Position numbers and translations under genes: made by a program. Positions 21,901-34,599 of a DNA stretch of 64,000 nt are shown here, one piece after another. The stretch is from assembly GCA_028583605.1 (NCBI GenBank), contig CM053331.1:35637283-35701282 (forward strand), in the 5' to 3' direction. The first letter of the stretch is position 1. The number at the start of each line of letters is the position of its first letter. This DNA comes from Dastarcus helophoroides (lineage: Eukaryota > Arthropoda > Insecta > Coleoptera > Bothrideridae). The notes beneath the pieces are model-generated. The model searched no databases. It saw only the letters and a program-made list of their open reading frames with translations, and was not told the origin of the DNA.

Positions 21901-24900
21901 AAATTCTGAAATTTTTTACAACTTTTTATAAATATTTCGACATTTTTCAAAATTTTTGCTTTTTTTGAATATTTCGAAATTTTGAAATGTCCGACGGTTT
22001 TCCAAAATCGTTTTAAAAAGTTCGACTTTTGTAGAAACTGCCTAACATTTTTCAAATTTAAATTAATTTTCAAATTGTCGACTTTTTTAAATCCCAACTT
22101 TTTTGTCAAAAAGATTGCGATTTAAGTTTAAATTTTCCGTTTTTTAAGTTTCGATTTTTTCCAAAACTTGTATTTTTTCAAAACAGATTTTCGGAAAAAT
22201 GTAGAGTTTTTAAAAAATTCCAATTTTGAAAATTTCGATTTTTTTTCCAAAACTTGGATTTTTTTTGAAAATCCCAACTTTTTGAAAATGTCGTTTTTTT
22301 TATTGATTCTCCCAAACTTTGATCTCTTTGAAATTTCGCTTTTTCCGGATTTTTTTTTAATTTTTTGGGAATTTCGACTTTTTCCAACTTTTCGATTTTT
22401 TTGTTGAAAATTTTGACTTTGAAAAAGGGGTTTTTTGACATTTTTCAAAATTTTGACTTTCTCCCAAAGTTTCAACTTTTTACAACGTTTTGTTGGAAAT
22501 TTCGACTTTTTATAAATATTTTGACAATTTTAAAAATTTTTAGTTTTTTCGACTTTTTAAAATTTTCGACGGTTTTCCAAAATCGTTTTAAAAAGTTCGA
22601 CTTTTTTCCAGATCTGCGTTTTTTTTTGAAAATTTTGACTTTAAAAGAGAAGTTTTTTGACATTTTTCAAAATTTTCACTTTTCAACATTTTAAAAGTTT
22701 TGACGTTTTTCAAAATTGTTTTGGAAATTGTGACTTTTTTTTCAAAAACTCGACATTTTTTGTCAAAATTTAAACCTATTTTTCAGCATAAACAACTTTC
22801 TTAAAAATTTCAACTTTTTTAAAATCTCGAGTTTTTCGAAACTTGAATTTTAAAAAAATATCAACTTTTTATAAATATTTCAACAATTTTCAAAATTGTT
22901 GGTTTTTTCGAAAATTTCGACTTTTTAATATTTTCGACGGTTTTCCAAAAAATTCGACTAACTTTTGTTGAAACTGCTTACATTTTTCAAATTTTAACTA
23001 TTTTTCAAAATTTCGACTTTTTTTAAATCCAGACTTTTTTGTCAAAAAAACAAATTTAATTTTAAATATTCCGTTATTTAAATTTCGATTTTTTCAAAAT
23101 TTCTACTTTTTCAAAACAGGTTTTTCAAAAAATGTTTAGTTTTTAAAAAATTCCAATTTTGAAAAATTCGATTTTTTCCCAAAACTTTGATTTTTTTTTG
23201 AAAACTTTCACTTTTTGAAAATCTAGTTTTTTTTTAATTTACTATTTCCAAAATTTTTCGAAAAATGTCCAGTTTTTAAAAAATTCCAATTTTGAAAATT
23301 TCCATTTTTTCCAAAACTTAGATTTTTTTGAAAATACTGACTTTTTGAAAATGTCTTTTTTATTGATTCTCCCAAACTTTGATCTCTCGCTTTTTCTGGA
23401 ATTTTTTAAATTTCGATTTTTTCAGAATTTCTTGCTTTTTTCGAAAATTTCTAAATTTTGAAATTTTCAACAGTTTTCCAAGATCGTTTTAAAAAGTTCG
23501 ACTTTTTCAAAATCTCTACTTTTGTTGAAACTGCTAACATTTTTCTAATTTCTACTATTTTTCAAAATTTCGACCTTTTTTAAATCCTGACTTTTGTAAA
23601 AAAAATTGCGATTTAATTTTAAATTTTCCGTTTTTTAAATTTCGATTTTTTTAAAATTTCTACTTTTTCAAACCCGTTTTTCAAAACAGATCTTTCAAAA
23701 AATGTTTAGTTTTTAAAATATTCCAATTTTGAAAATTTCGATATTTTCCAAAACTGATTTTTTTTTAAATTTTGAAAATATAGTTTTTTTGATTGATTCT
23801 CTAAAACTTTGATCTCTTTTCGAAATTTCGCTTCTCCTGGAATTTTTTATACAAAAAAAATTTCAATTGTTTCGGAATTTCGACTTTTTTCCAAATCTTC
23901 GATTTTTGGTTGAAAATTCTGCCTTTTTGAAAAACGACTTTTTTGACATTTTTCAAAACTTTGACTTTGTCCAAAATTTCAACTTCTTGAAAGTTTCGAC
24001 GTTTTTTCAAAATTGTTTTGTAAATTTCATTTTGTTTCTTCAAAATCTCGACATTTTTTGTCAAAATTTGTGACTATTTTTCAGCATACACAATTTCTTA
24101 AAAATTTCAACTTTTTCCAAATGGGGACTTTTTCGAAAATATTGAATCTTTTAAAAAAATAACTTTTTATAAATATTTCGACATTTTTCAACAGTTTTAC
24201 ATTTTTTCGAAAATTTTAAATTTTTGAAATGTTCGACGGTTTTCCAAAATCGTTCTAAAAAGTTCGACTTTTTCAAACTCTCGATTTTTTCAAAATCTTG
24301 ACTTTGTTGAAATTGCCAAAATTTTTCAAAATTCTGAGCTTTTTGCAAACTTTCAATTATTTTTTAATTTCGACTTTCTTCAACAACAAAAAATCGGTTC
24401 TTTTTAAATGTTGTCATTTATTCAAAATGTCGACTTTTTTTTAGAAAAATTCGTACATTTAAAAAAAAAAGTCACTGTTTATTCAAACTTTCAATTTCTT
24501 AAATTTCGACTTGTTTATTAAAAATTTTGACTTTTAAGAATTTTTTTTAATTGTCGACAAAAATTGAAATAGAGAACTTGTCCCCTGAAACCAAGAAAGA
24601 TTAAAAAACAAACAAAGGTTGCTCTAACGCGTTCCGACAGCCAAGCTGTCATCTTCAGAGATGTCGACGTTTTTGCTAGAAGGTTTTAAAAATTTTCGAC
24701 CATTTTTTTTTAATTTCGACGTATTTTGTTAAAATTTTCGACTATTTTTCAGCATACACAATTTCGAACTTTTTTAAAATTTCGCCTTTTTTGAAATCTT
24801 GAATTTTTTTAAAAATTTCAACATTTTATATTTTGACATTTTTCAAAATTCTGACTTCAAGATGGCCATTATTTTTAAAATTTAGACTTTTTTGAAACTG

Positions 24901-25490
24901 ACAACATTTTTCAAATTTCGACAAGTTTCAAAATTTCGACTTTTGCAAACTTCCAATTATTTTTTAATTTCGACATTCTTCAAAGTTTCGACTTTTTTTT
25001 GAATATTTCGATTCTTTTTAAAAGTTGTCATTTTATAAAAATTTGTTATTTTTTAAAATTATTTAAATTTTCGATTTTTTAAATTACGACTTTTTTATTC
25101 AAAAATTGTGACTTTTGGTCAAAATTTTTGCTTTTTTAAATTCTTGACGTTTTTTTTAACATTGTTTTGAAAATTTTGACCTTATTCTAAAATCTCGACA
25201 TTTTTCGTCAAAATTTTCAACCATTTTTCAACATAACTCAACTTTCTCAAAAATTTCGAAGCTTTGCAAAATTTGGACTTTTTTTAAAATTCCTGAATTT
25301 TACAAAATTTCAACTTTTTCAAATTTTCGACATTTTTTTAAAATTGTTTTGAAAAGTTCGACTTTTTTACAAAATTTCTACTTTGTTTGAAACTGCCTAA
25401 CATTTTTTAAATTTTGACTATTTTCGAAAATTTCAACTGCAAATTTTACATTATTTTTTAACTTCGAATTTCTTAGAATCAGCGAAAATA
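18950..25490. repeat. 6.5-kb degenerate T-rich repeat block
   Basis: Built from short variants of tttcgactttttcaaaat. Larger cassettes recur: a gttttccaaaatcgtttt segment near 19630, 20247, 21190, 21999, 23474 and 24240, and an aaaatgtttagtttttaaaa segment near 19790, 20465, 21393, 22195, 23132 and 23700. These repeat every 0.55-0.95 kb. One cassette is duplicated in tandem by 66 bp at 21378-21510. Asn/Lys/Phe-rich open frames here follow from the composition and are not called as genes. Confidence 0.85.
24560..24662 (-). mobile_element. Non-autonomous element, family 'GAACGGACTG', copy C (partial)
   Basis: Embedded in the T-rich block. It contains aattgaaatagagaacttgt, ccaagaaagattaaaaaaca, and on the minus strand CTGAAGA followed by gacagc / gctgtc and GGAACGCG. 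The expected GAAAC box has mutated to GGAAC. It is truncated on the minus-strand 5' side. Confidence 0.6.
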
Positions 25491-25502
25491 ATTCTTTTAA
25501 TA

Positions 25503-27234
25503 CAATGTTTCCCAAAATGTGGGTACACTTATCCCCAAGGGTACAGGAAGAGTTTGGTGGGTGTTCGCGCTGCAGAGGCCACTTCAAATGACCCAAAAAT
25601 TAAAAATTGTTTGGATAGACGTATCATAACTTGTACAACTTTGCTTTAAAGAGTTCGTGCAGATTGCAGAACGATGTTTTGTTCAAATTCGTCGATGTGT
25701 TCAGCAGATAAATAGACCAACACACTCATTTATACATTAGTAAGGATGCAATATTTCAACGAGGGGTACTCAACGTTACAAAAAATTACGGGATTTTTTC
25801 CAAAATGTGGGTACACTTATCCCCAAGGGTACAGGAAGAGTTTGGTGGGTGTTCGCGCTGCAGAGGCCACTTCAAATGACCCAAAAATTAAAAATTGTTT
25901 GGATAAACGTAACAAAACTAACTTGCACAGCTTTAAAGACTTCGTGCAGATTGCAGAACGATGTTTTGTTCAAATTCGTGGATATGTTTAGCAGATAAAT
26001 AGACCAACACACTCATTTATACATTAGTAAGGATGCAATCTTTAAACGAGGGATACTCAACGTCACGAAAAATTACGGGAATTTTCCCAAAATGTGGGTA
26101 CGCTTATCCCCACGGATACAGGAAGAGTTTGGTGGGGGTTCGCGCTGCAGGGGCCACTTGAAATGACCCAAAAATTAAAAATTGTTTGGATAGACGTATT
26201 AAAACTAACTTGTACAGCTTTAAAGTGTTCGTGCAGATTGCAGAACGATGTTTTGTTCAAATTCGTCGATATGTTCAGCAGATAAATAGACCAACACACT
26301 CATTTATACATTAGTACGGATGCAATCTTTAAGCGAGGGGTACTCAACGTCACGAAAAATTACGGGAATTTTCCCAAAATGTGGGTACGCTTATCCCCAA
26401 GGATACGGGAAGAGTTTGGTGGGGGTTCGCGCTGCAGGGGCGACTTCAAATGACCCAAAAATTAAAAATTGTTTGGATAGACGTATCAAAACTAACTTGC
26501 ACAGCTTTAAAGAGTTCGTGCAGATTGCAGAACGATGTTTTGTTCAAATTCGTCGATATGTTCAGCAGATAAATAGACCAACACACTCATTTATACATTA
26601 GTACGGATGCAATCTTTAAACGAGGGGTACTCAACGTCACGAAAAATTACGGGAATTTTCCCTAAATGTGATACGCTTATCCCCAAGGATACGGGAAGAG
26701 TTTGGTGGGGGTTCGCGCTGCAGGGGCGACTTCAAATGACCTAAAAATTAAAAATTGTTTGGATAGACGTATCAAAACTAACTTGCACAGCTTTAAAGAA
26801 TTCGTGCAGGTTGCAGAAGGAGGTTTTGTTCAAATTCGTCGATACGTTCAACAGATAAATAGAACAACACACTCATTTATACATTAGTAAGGATGCAATT
26901 TTTAAACGAGGGGTACTCAACGTTACGAAAAATTACGGAAATGTTTCCCTAAATGTGGGTCGCTTATCCCCAAGGATACGGAAAGAGTTTGGTGAGGGAT
27001 CACGCTGCAAATGACCTAAAAATTAAAAATTGTTTGGATAAAAGTAACACAACTAACTTGCACAGCTTTAAAGACTTCGTGCAGATTGCAGAATGATGTT
27101 TTGTTCAAATTCGTCGATACGTTTAATAAATAGACTTACTCATTTATACATTAGTAAGGATGCAACGAGGGGTAGTCAACGTCACGAAAAATTACGGGAA
27201 AGGTACACGGATGTCGAAAATTTAGGAAACACTG
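25503..27234 (+). mobile_element. hAT-like non-autonomous element made of tandem units
   Basis: The left end begins CAATGTTTCCCAAAATGTGG. The right end read on the minus strand begins CAGTGTTTCCTAAATTTTC, an imperfect terminal inverted repeat of the form CAGTGTTTCCC(A/T)AA that is common among hAT transposons. Almost everything between is tandem 287-bp units (next entry). Flanking octamers (ttttaata and gtctaact) agree at only four of eight positions, so a target duplication is not proven. No transposase is present. Confidence 0.5.
25519..27200 (+). repeat. 287-bp tandem repeat, six units
   Basis: Units start at about 25519, 25807, 26094, 26381, 26668 and 26956, each with gtgggtac.cttatcccca, gagtttggtggg, aaattgtttggata, ttgcagaacgatgttttg and gaccaacacactcatt. 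The last unit has lost about 20 bp and is the most diverged. The middle units carry open frames of 60-93 codons that resemble each other, but no family is recognised and the frames are not kept in all units. Confidence 0.93.
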
Positions 27235-28082
27235 GTCTAACTAAAGTTGAAAGCGCATTTAAGCAAAACAGTTCACTCACCGTTTCCTAAGCCGTCTAGT
27301 ATACCAGTACCTTGAAGATACCAATTTATGAAGAACCATGATGGTTCATCTTCGAAATCTATCGCGTATTCTACACAGGAAAACTTCCAAACAAATTCAA
27401 GCTTACTTCATTCGATTGAACCAAAAATTAGTGAATTTAAACGAGCCGAAAAAAATCAAGCAAAATTGGTGAATGCGCCGGGTTATATCATTCGCATTTC
27501 GAAATCATTTCTTGGAAATGACGCGTTGCCGTGGAATATTTTAATGCGAAAACGTCCCCAATTATCATCTTTATCAATGACAGGCTACCAATGGTTAATA
27601 TGACAGGTTACCAATGGTTAATATGACAGGAACAAAGGGAAATTACGAAGTAAACCGGGCCCGCAGGAGCGGGCACTATCCAGGATCGCGTTGGACTGCG
27701 ACGTTACGGTCGACCTGCAGATTTCGGAAACATTCGTCAACATCATCCGACAGGAGCCGATCGATAACGCCTTTGAAAATAATCCCGTATTTATAAAGAT
27801 GTTTCATTGGATGAGGATTACAATTGGAAAACTGGAACGAACTTATTTATGACCAGAATGGGGAAGCCAACGACCATAGTGACTGCAAAAAGTTAAAAGT
27901 TATTTTTGACTGTCCATTTGTTAACCCCTCCAGCTGTTTTACCAGCCGCTAGAAACATCGGTGAGAAATGATAAATTTGAGTCAAGCAAATGATATGAAA
28001 TATTTAGCTGCAGATGTCGAATAATAAAAAAAATAATTATTTAAACAGTGAAGTTGATTTGGTGGATGCGCCAGGTTTGATA
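27235..28082. other. Unassigned sequence
   Basis: More GC-balanced than its neighbours. A 91-codon frame at 27328-27603 has no recognised family, and I cannot support a gene. The phrase ccaatggttaatatgacagg is tandemly repeated at 27588-27629. Confidence 0.4.
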
Positions 28083-28346
28083 ACACTACAACTTCTTGTT
28101 GACATTCCAAAAATTTTTTGTACAAATCTAATATGAAAAGAGTCATGATTTTAGAATACATTTGACGCTCAAATTCTAATAATTGTTTGATGTTCAATAT
28201 CGTAACGATATTTGACACTACAACTTCTTGTTGACATTCGAAAAATTTTTTGTACAAATCTAATATAAAAAGAGTCATGATTTTAGAATACTTTTGACGC
28301 TCAAATTCTAATAATTGTTTGATGTTCAATATCGTAACGATATTTG
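28083..28346. repeat. 132-bp tandem duplication
   Basis: Two copies, at 28083 and 28215, begin acactacaacttcttgttga and end cgtaacgatatttg. They differ at only a few positions, so the duplication is recent. Confidence 0.92.
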
Positions 28347-28349
28347 AAC

Positions 28350-29425
28350 ATTAAATAGGGAAAATTAAGACGAACGAAAAAGTAATAAGGTTGCGGTCTC
28401 TATTTAACGATACAGATAACGAAAGAAAAGGATGAAGAGCGTAATTTTCAGGCGACATTATTGGCCCTCTGCGTGCCTCCAAATTTCTCCTTTATAAATA
28501 TACGAACGTTTCCAAAACTTATGTAATGGTCATTCTCCCAGAGGGATAGAATCACTTTACTCGCGCGGATAACCGACGAAAATGTCACACAAATAACCCG
28601 AATCTCGCAATATTTTATGCCTTTGTTTACGTCTCCGGATTCCACCCGACAAAATATGAAAGTTTAAACGCAATCCCTCTGCACAATCATGTTACTTGGT
28701 TCAATTTAAAAAAAAACCAGAAGAAACATAAAATAGAACTTTTGGCGGATGCGCCGGACACACCTTTAATTTTCGAACACGGACATTTACACAATTTTGT
28801 TAATGTAGATACCTCTGGTAGGTAGTAAAGAAAAATAGACGACCATTGTTCACGTTATAGATTTCTCCAAAAAATAAACCTCTAAAACATACATGGCTTT
28901 GATTGATGACTTGTCACGGGAAGATATCACGCTTGGTTTCAAATTTAATCCAAACCTCATCGAAAATTCATCTCGCTATTTAAGACGCCAGAAGTAACGT
29001 ACACAATATAAGAAAAATGATTGATCTTTTATTAAGATAACACCGGCGCAACTATCGATTCTTCGTAAACAACGTACAACGGGAAATTTTGCAACATTTC
29101 AAGCGAGTCGTGCAATATTTTGGCTTGAAGGTTAAACACCTCAATTAAATGCCAACCTGATGAAATTCCGTAACAATTTTGTGTCCTAGATTATTATCAA
29201 GCTTCGTGTCGGCAATTTTCATTTATAATTAATCCGCGAGCTTCAATTTCTTATAAGCGGACGCTTAACGAAGTTAGTAGTCGATTAAAATCTATGCGAT
29301 TACGTTACCTAAACGGATTGGCCCTTGAGCTGCGCCTGCAAAAGAAATCTAGATGAGAAAATAATTACACTAACATCAGCAGGAAATTTCAACGCTTTGC
29401 AACGTAAAACAGATCAAAAAAAATA
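28350..29425. other. Unassigned sequence
   Basis: Mixed composition with several CpG-containing stretches. No exon, repeat or RNA that I can support. Confidence 0.4.
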
Positions 29426-29429
29426 GGGA

Positions 29430-31240
29430 ACGTTTCTTTTCCACTATAACTTTGTCTTCATGTGGTACATTTTTCTAAGCTGTACCTTACTGATCATTCT
29501 TAATACTCACCGATGTTTTTGGTGGTCAACATTTCAATAAAAAAGGAAAGTTCATCAATAATACTTTTTTTCCCACTATAATTTTGCCTTCCTGTGGAAC
29601 ATTTTTCCAATACTACTGCTTAATAATCATTTGGTGACCAAAATTTCAACAAGAAGCGAGAGTTCATCAGTAATATTTTCCTTTTCTACTAAAATCTTGT
29701 CTTCATGTGATACATTTTACCAAGCTGTACTGCTTAATAATCATTTGGTGACCAAAGTTTTAATGAAAAACGAAAGTTCATCAGTAATAGCTTCTTTTTC
29801 CACCATAATTTTGCCTTCATCGGGATCATTTTCCTAAGCTATATGCTTAATAATCATTTGGTGATCAGAAAAAATCTTTTGGTGGTCAAAATTTCAATGG
29901 AAAACGAAAGTTCATCAATAATATTTCTTTTTTCCATTATAACTTTGTCTTCATGTGGTACATTTTTCTAAGCTGTAACTTACTAATCATTCTTAGTACT
30001 CACCGATACTTTTGGTGGTCCAAATTTTAATGAAAACGGAGAGTTCATCAGTAATATTTTCTTTTTCCACTATAATTTTACCTTCATGTGGAACATTTTT
30101 CCATTTTTCCTACTGCTTAATAATCATTTGGTGGCCAAAATTTCAACAACAAACGAATTTTGCCTTCACGGGGATTATTTTTCTAAACTGTAGGCTTAAT
30201 AATCATTTGGTGATCAAAAAATATCATTTGGTTATCAATATTTCGATGGAAAACGAAAGTTCATCAGTAATATTTTCTTTTTCCACAATAACTTTGTCTT
30301 CAAGTGGTACATTTTTCTAAGCGGTTCCTTACTTAATACTCACCGATGCTTTTGGTGGTCAAAATTTCAATGGAAAAGGAAAGTTCATCAGTAATATTTT
30401 GTTTTTCCACTATAATTTTGCCTTCATGTGGAACATTTTTTAAGTCCCTTTGCCTAATAATCATTTGGTGGCCAAAATTTTGTTGGAAAACGAAACTTCA
30501 TCAGTAATAATTTCTTTTTCCAATTTAATTTTGTCTTCATAGGGATCATTTTTCTAAGCTGTACTGCTTAATAATCATTTGGTGATCAAAAAAAATCATT
30601 TCGTGATCAAAATTTCAACGGAAAACGAAAGTTCATCAGTAATATTTTCTTTTTCCAGCATAATGTTGCCTTCACAGGGATCATTTTTCTAAGCTATATG
30701 CTTAATAATCATTTGGTGATCAGAAACAATCATTTGGTGGTCAAAATTTCAATGGAAAACGAAAGTTCATCAGTAATATTTTCTTTTTCCACAATAACTT
30801 TGTCTTCAAGTGGTACATTTTTCTAAGCTGTACCTTACTTAATACTCACCGATGCTTTTGGTGGTCAAAATTTCAATGGAAAAGGAAAGTTCATCAGTAA
30901 TATTTTGTTTTTCCACTATAATTTAGCCTTCATGTGGAACATTTTTCCAAGTCCTACTGCTTAATAATCATTTGGTGACCAAAATTTCAACAACAAACGA
31001 AAGTTCATCAATAATATTTTCTTTTTCCATCATAATTTTATCTTCATGTAGTACTTTTTTCCAAGCTTTACCTTATCGATTAGTTTTGTTGGAGACTCTA
31101 GAACTAGGCATTAGTAACAATAGAAGAACTAAAGATCATATCGCCATCATTATCATGTATTCAGGTAAAGATCCATTTTAATAATCATTTGGTGATCAAA
31201 ATTTCAATGAAAATTAAAATTTCGTCTGTAACATTTTCTT
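29430..31240 (-). repeat. 114-bp satellite, array A2, inverted orientation (about 14 units)
   Basis: The same satellite as A1 and A3 but reverse-complemented: agttcatcagtaatattttc, tttttccactataatttt and aataatcatttggtggtc recur. Divergence is similar to A1. A variant with cttaatactcaccgatgctt recurs at about 29500, 30000, 30330 and 30840, roughly every 330-510 bp. The array fades out at 31080-31240. Confidence 0.9.
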
Positions 31241-34200
31241 TTCTAACGTTCGTTAGAAGCAACATTTTCATATTTTGCGTATTCAATTAAAACTCTTGTT
31301 GGTCAAAATTTCAATAAACCAAAGCTCACCATAAAGGCGGATTATTCGTAAGGCAAACCAGGCAGGTATCTAGGGCGCTGCCAACTGATCCACCACTGAT
31401 GGGAATATGATGCGAAACAACAAATTTTAACTTTCCACGTAAAAATAAAATACATTCGTGCAAAAAATATTTAATAAGCGCATCAAAGAAGACATTGATC
31501 AATAAAACAACTCTGAAACACAACCAAGCTGTAAAGAAAGTGAAGAAAATATCCAATTATGATGACACTGTTAGCAATTCCAATTTAAATAACTGACGCC
31601 AGATGCTGTTTTAATAAAAAATCGTGAGAGATCTACCTGTTAATGGCCATTCCACGGTCGTGCAATACATTCAGGTCGAATAAATAGGCGAACTTCCACT
31701 TCCTGACTGTTCGCCTTATCAACAATTATTCTAAGTGTTCCCGAGTATGTAAAAGCCCGACTAAACCGAATGGAAACACTAATGGAACTTGGCAACTCCC
31801 TTTGGCTGTGCCGTTATCAGCCGCCCGATAATTAGAAAGAAACATGGGCCGACGTGTGTCTGGTTTTCTAAATTTACTCCACATGTTTCCCTCGGTGATT
31901 TAGTAAAGCGTTCCAGATAATAGCGGGTGTGTTTAGATAATCACGCGACTAATCAATAGAATGCACGTCGGGCTTAATTGCGACCGAAGTTTTTTAACCA
32001 CGGGACGCCCCCATCAGAAGATTACGAATAGTGCACGTAAAAGTAATTGTGACTTTTACCTACTCGAGATTTGCAAAATTACTTAGCCCAGAGATCTGCA
32101 TTTAGTCTTTTAGGTTAAGTCTTTGTTTGGGCATATATTTAATACTCCTATATTGTCAGCTCCGGGGGAAGGCCTCTTCGTCTCGTGGGAATTTTGTGCA
32201 TTCAATCAAAACCGATCACCGATGCTTTTGGTGGTCAAAATTTCAATGCAAAACGAATGTTCATCAGTAATACATTCTTTTTCCAATATAATTTTGCCTT
32301 CAAATGGAACATTTTTGAAGCGCAAACTTTGAACAGCTGTTGGACTGGAAGCGCAATGAGAACGTCAAAATTTCGATGTGTCTTCAATTCAAGTCGAAGT
32401 TATTTCATTTCAATTTAAAGCAAATCTTTCTGAATAACTATTGAATTTATGCCCATATTTGGTCATAAAAATGCTTCATTATAAACAATCTTTTGGCACA
32501 CGTTTTTTGCTAGTGCACCGTGACAACAGGTAATAACATGCACACCGTTCTATGTTAATTATTAATATATAAAAAGTGGTCCCCAATTTAAATCTATAGC
32601 GAAGGACTCGTCCCAATTATCAGAGCAAAACTAGTTGATCCTAATTCCTAATTAAATCTTAAGTCGTCACAGCAATTAAATTTAATTAAATAGAAACGAA
32701 ATTGTAATTGGAATGCCTTTCAATAACCCAGGAAGTAAACGTAAAATATTTAAGAAAATGTTCAGCACAACTGAAGACGTTTAGATGATGAACGTCATGA
32801 ACTCTTTATCCATCATTTCTAGGTATTAGTTGAGTGAATTTGGACAGGAATTATTTTCATGAATTTGGACGAATTGAAATTTTCAAAAAATGGCTCTAAG
32901 ATAGGAAACAGAAGCAATTTCTCAAGATGAAACATGAATTCAATGCTGGATTTCAGTTCAATGCTACATTCCAACGTTTTAATCGTGTGAAGGAGACAAT
33001 TCAAGAACAAAAATACCACCAACAAACCATTAATCATGAATCATACTGCCCCAAGGGATATTAGCTCATGTTGTTAAGGCTGTTCGGATGTTTGTTTACT
33101 TATAGATTTTGTAAAAGCGAATTACTGAAGTAAAATCTGAATTACACATTTTTTTAAATTTTAACATAATCAAAAAAAAAATGAAAAATAAAATTTGAAT
33201 AACTTAAATGAAGTAATCGTTTCCAGAGAGCAAGTTCCAATGTCAGTCATGGTTCATCGTGAATTCATATCGGTGTAAGTTGATATGAATTTAGGGTTTA
33301 GTTGTAGGCAGATGCAAGTACGAGCTCCAAGCAACTATAAATCGGTTTTTTTCTCCAAATTCTCCTGAGGTAATCCCAATCATTGTTGCATGCAGCTGGC
33401 TGGGTATGTCAGAAGGAACTTTTTGGGTTCATGTAAAGTTTGGTTGTCGATACAACTGATCGTCTACATAAAACTAAAACTTACAAAGCACGAAAATGCA
33501 CTTTAGCTAAGAGAATTTTCATTATTCAACTATCTGTCCTGGATACAGTACTTATGCTCCTTCATATGTTACATTATTTCAATTTTACGATCTCTATGTA
33601 GGCTAGCGGGTTATCTGAATTATACACGCTCCAAGTCTTAAACCAGTAAAATAGTTGCACTCAAATTTGTAATGCATGCTAATATACGAGGAAGGAAAGC
33701 ATCTCGTAAACTATGCTGAGGAAATTGGAGTGTATCTATTACATAGAATCGAGAGAAGTTCATTAATCTTGGATGGTTCGCTTCGCGTGGCAAGAATTGA
33801 AATTCTCTCACCGTTCACTTAAATGAAATCGCACCATTATATTGCTGCATCTTAATTAAAGGTAATTGTTAGATACCATGTTAGATCTAACGACATGCAA
33901 GTCAGCCGACGTATAACCGACGCTATATCAGCATGAATTTACATAGAATGCTCGACGAATTAATAGCAATCGAGCTTTATTGGTGATGTTCGATTAATTG
34001 TAAATAGAGAAGGCAAAAGAAGATTCATAGGCGAAGGAAATCTTAGGCTTGCTCTATCCCATGTTGTCAAACTAAAATATTTATTCAGCCGAGACAGCAT
34101 TTTCGAACTTTTCAACCAAATTCGTCTTTCTCTTAAAATTTTGATTTTTCTCAAAATTCCACGGTTTTTCCAAAAATTAGCTTTTCAACTTGTATTATTC

Positions 34201-34590
34201 CCACTTTTTTTGGTTTTCTTTGGGAAATCTCAACTTGTTCTAAATGTTAAACGTTGGTCGAATTTTGTAATTCTTTTCAAATTCGACTTTTCCCAAAATT
34301 TGAATTCTATAAATTTCTATTTCTGAAAGCTTCGATTCGTTTCCCAAAATTGGCTTTTGTCCGAAATTTGAACGTTGTTAATACAAAATACAACGTTCAA
34401 ATTTCGGGCAAAGCCATTTTATAATTAAAAGGTATTAATTTTTCCGCAAACTTGCCCAGCTCAAAATTTAGATTTTTTGTTAAAAAAAGGTTTTGATTTT
34501 TTCATCGAAATTCGACTTTTACCGAAATTTGTCTTTTCTTTCTTCTAAATTTCGAGTTTTTTTTCCACAATTTAAACATTCCTGTAGACT
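31241..34590. other. Unassigned sequence
   Basis: An isolated 114-bp satellite fragment in inverted orientation lies at about 32215-32312. From about 34130 the sequence becomes the T-rich degenerate type seen at 19-25 kb. No coding exon was recognised. Confidence 0.45.
34361..34407. repeat. Perfect 18-bp inverted repeat
   Basis: Arms ccgaaatttgaacgttgt and acaacgttcaaatttcgg around an 11-base loop. Weaker pairing continues for another 9-10 bases outward (tggctttt / aaagcca). Confidence 0.85.
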
Positions 34591-34599
34591 TTCAATGAA

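Noticed and set aside
26094..26601. Frames of 63-93 codons in each 287-bp unit
   Set aside because: They recur because the DNA recurs; the frames break in the last units and no family is recognised.
28083..28346. CRISPR-like array
   Set aside because: Only two adjacent 132-bp copies without spacers, in a eukaryotic sequence; it is a simple tandem duplication.
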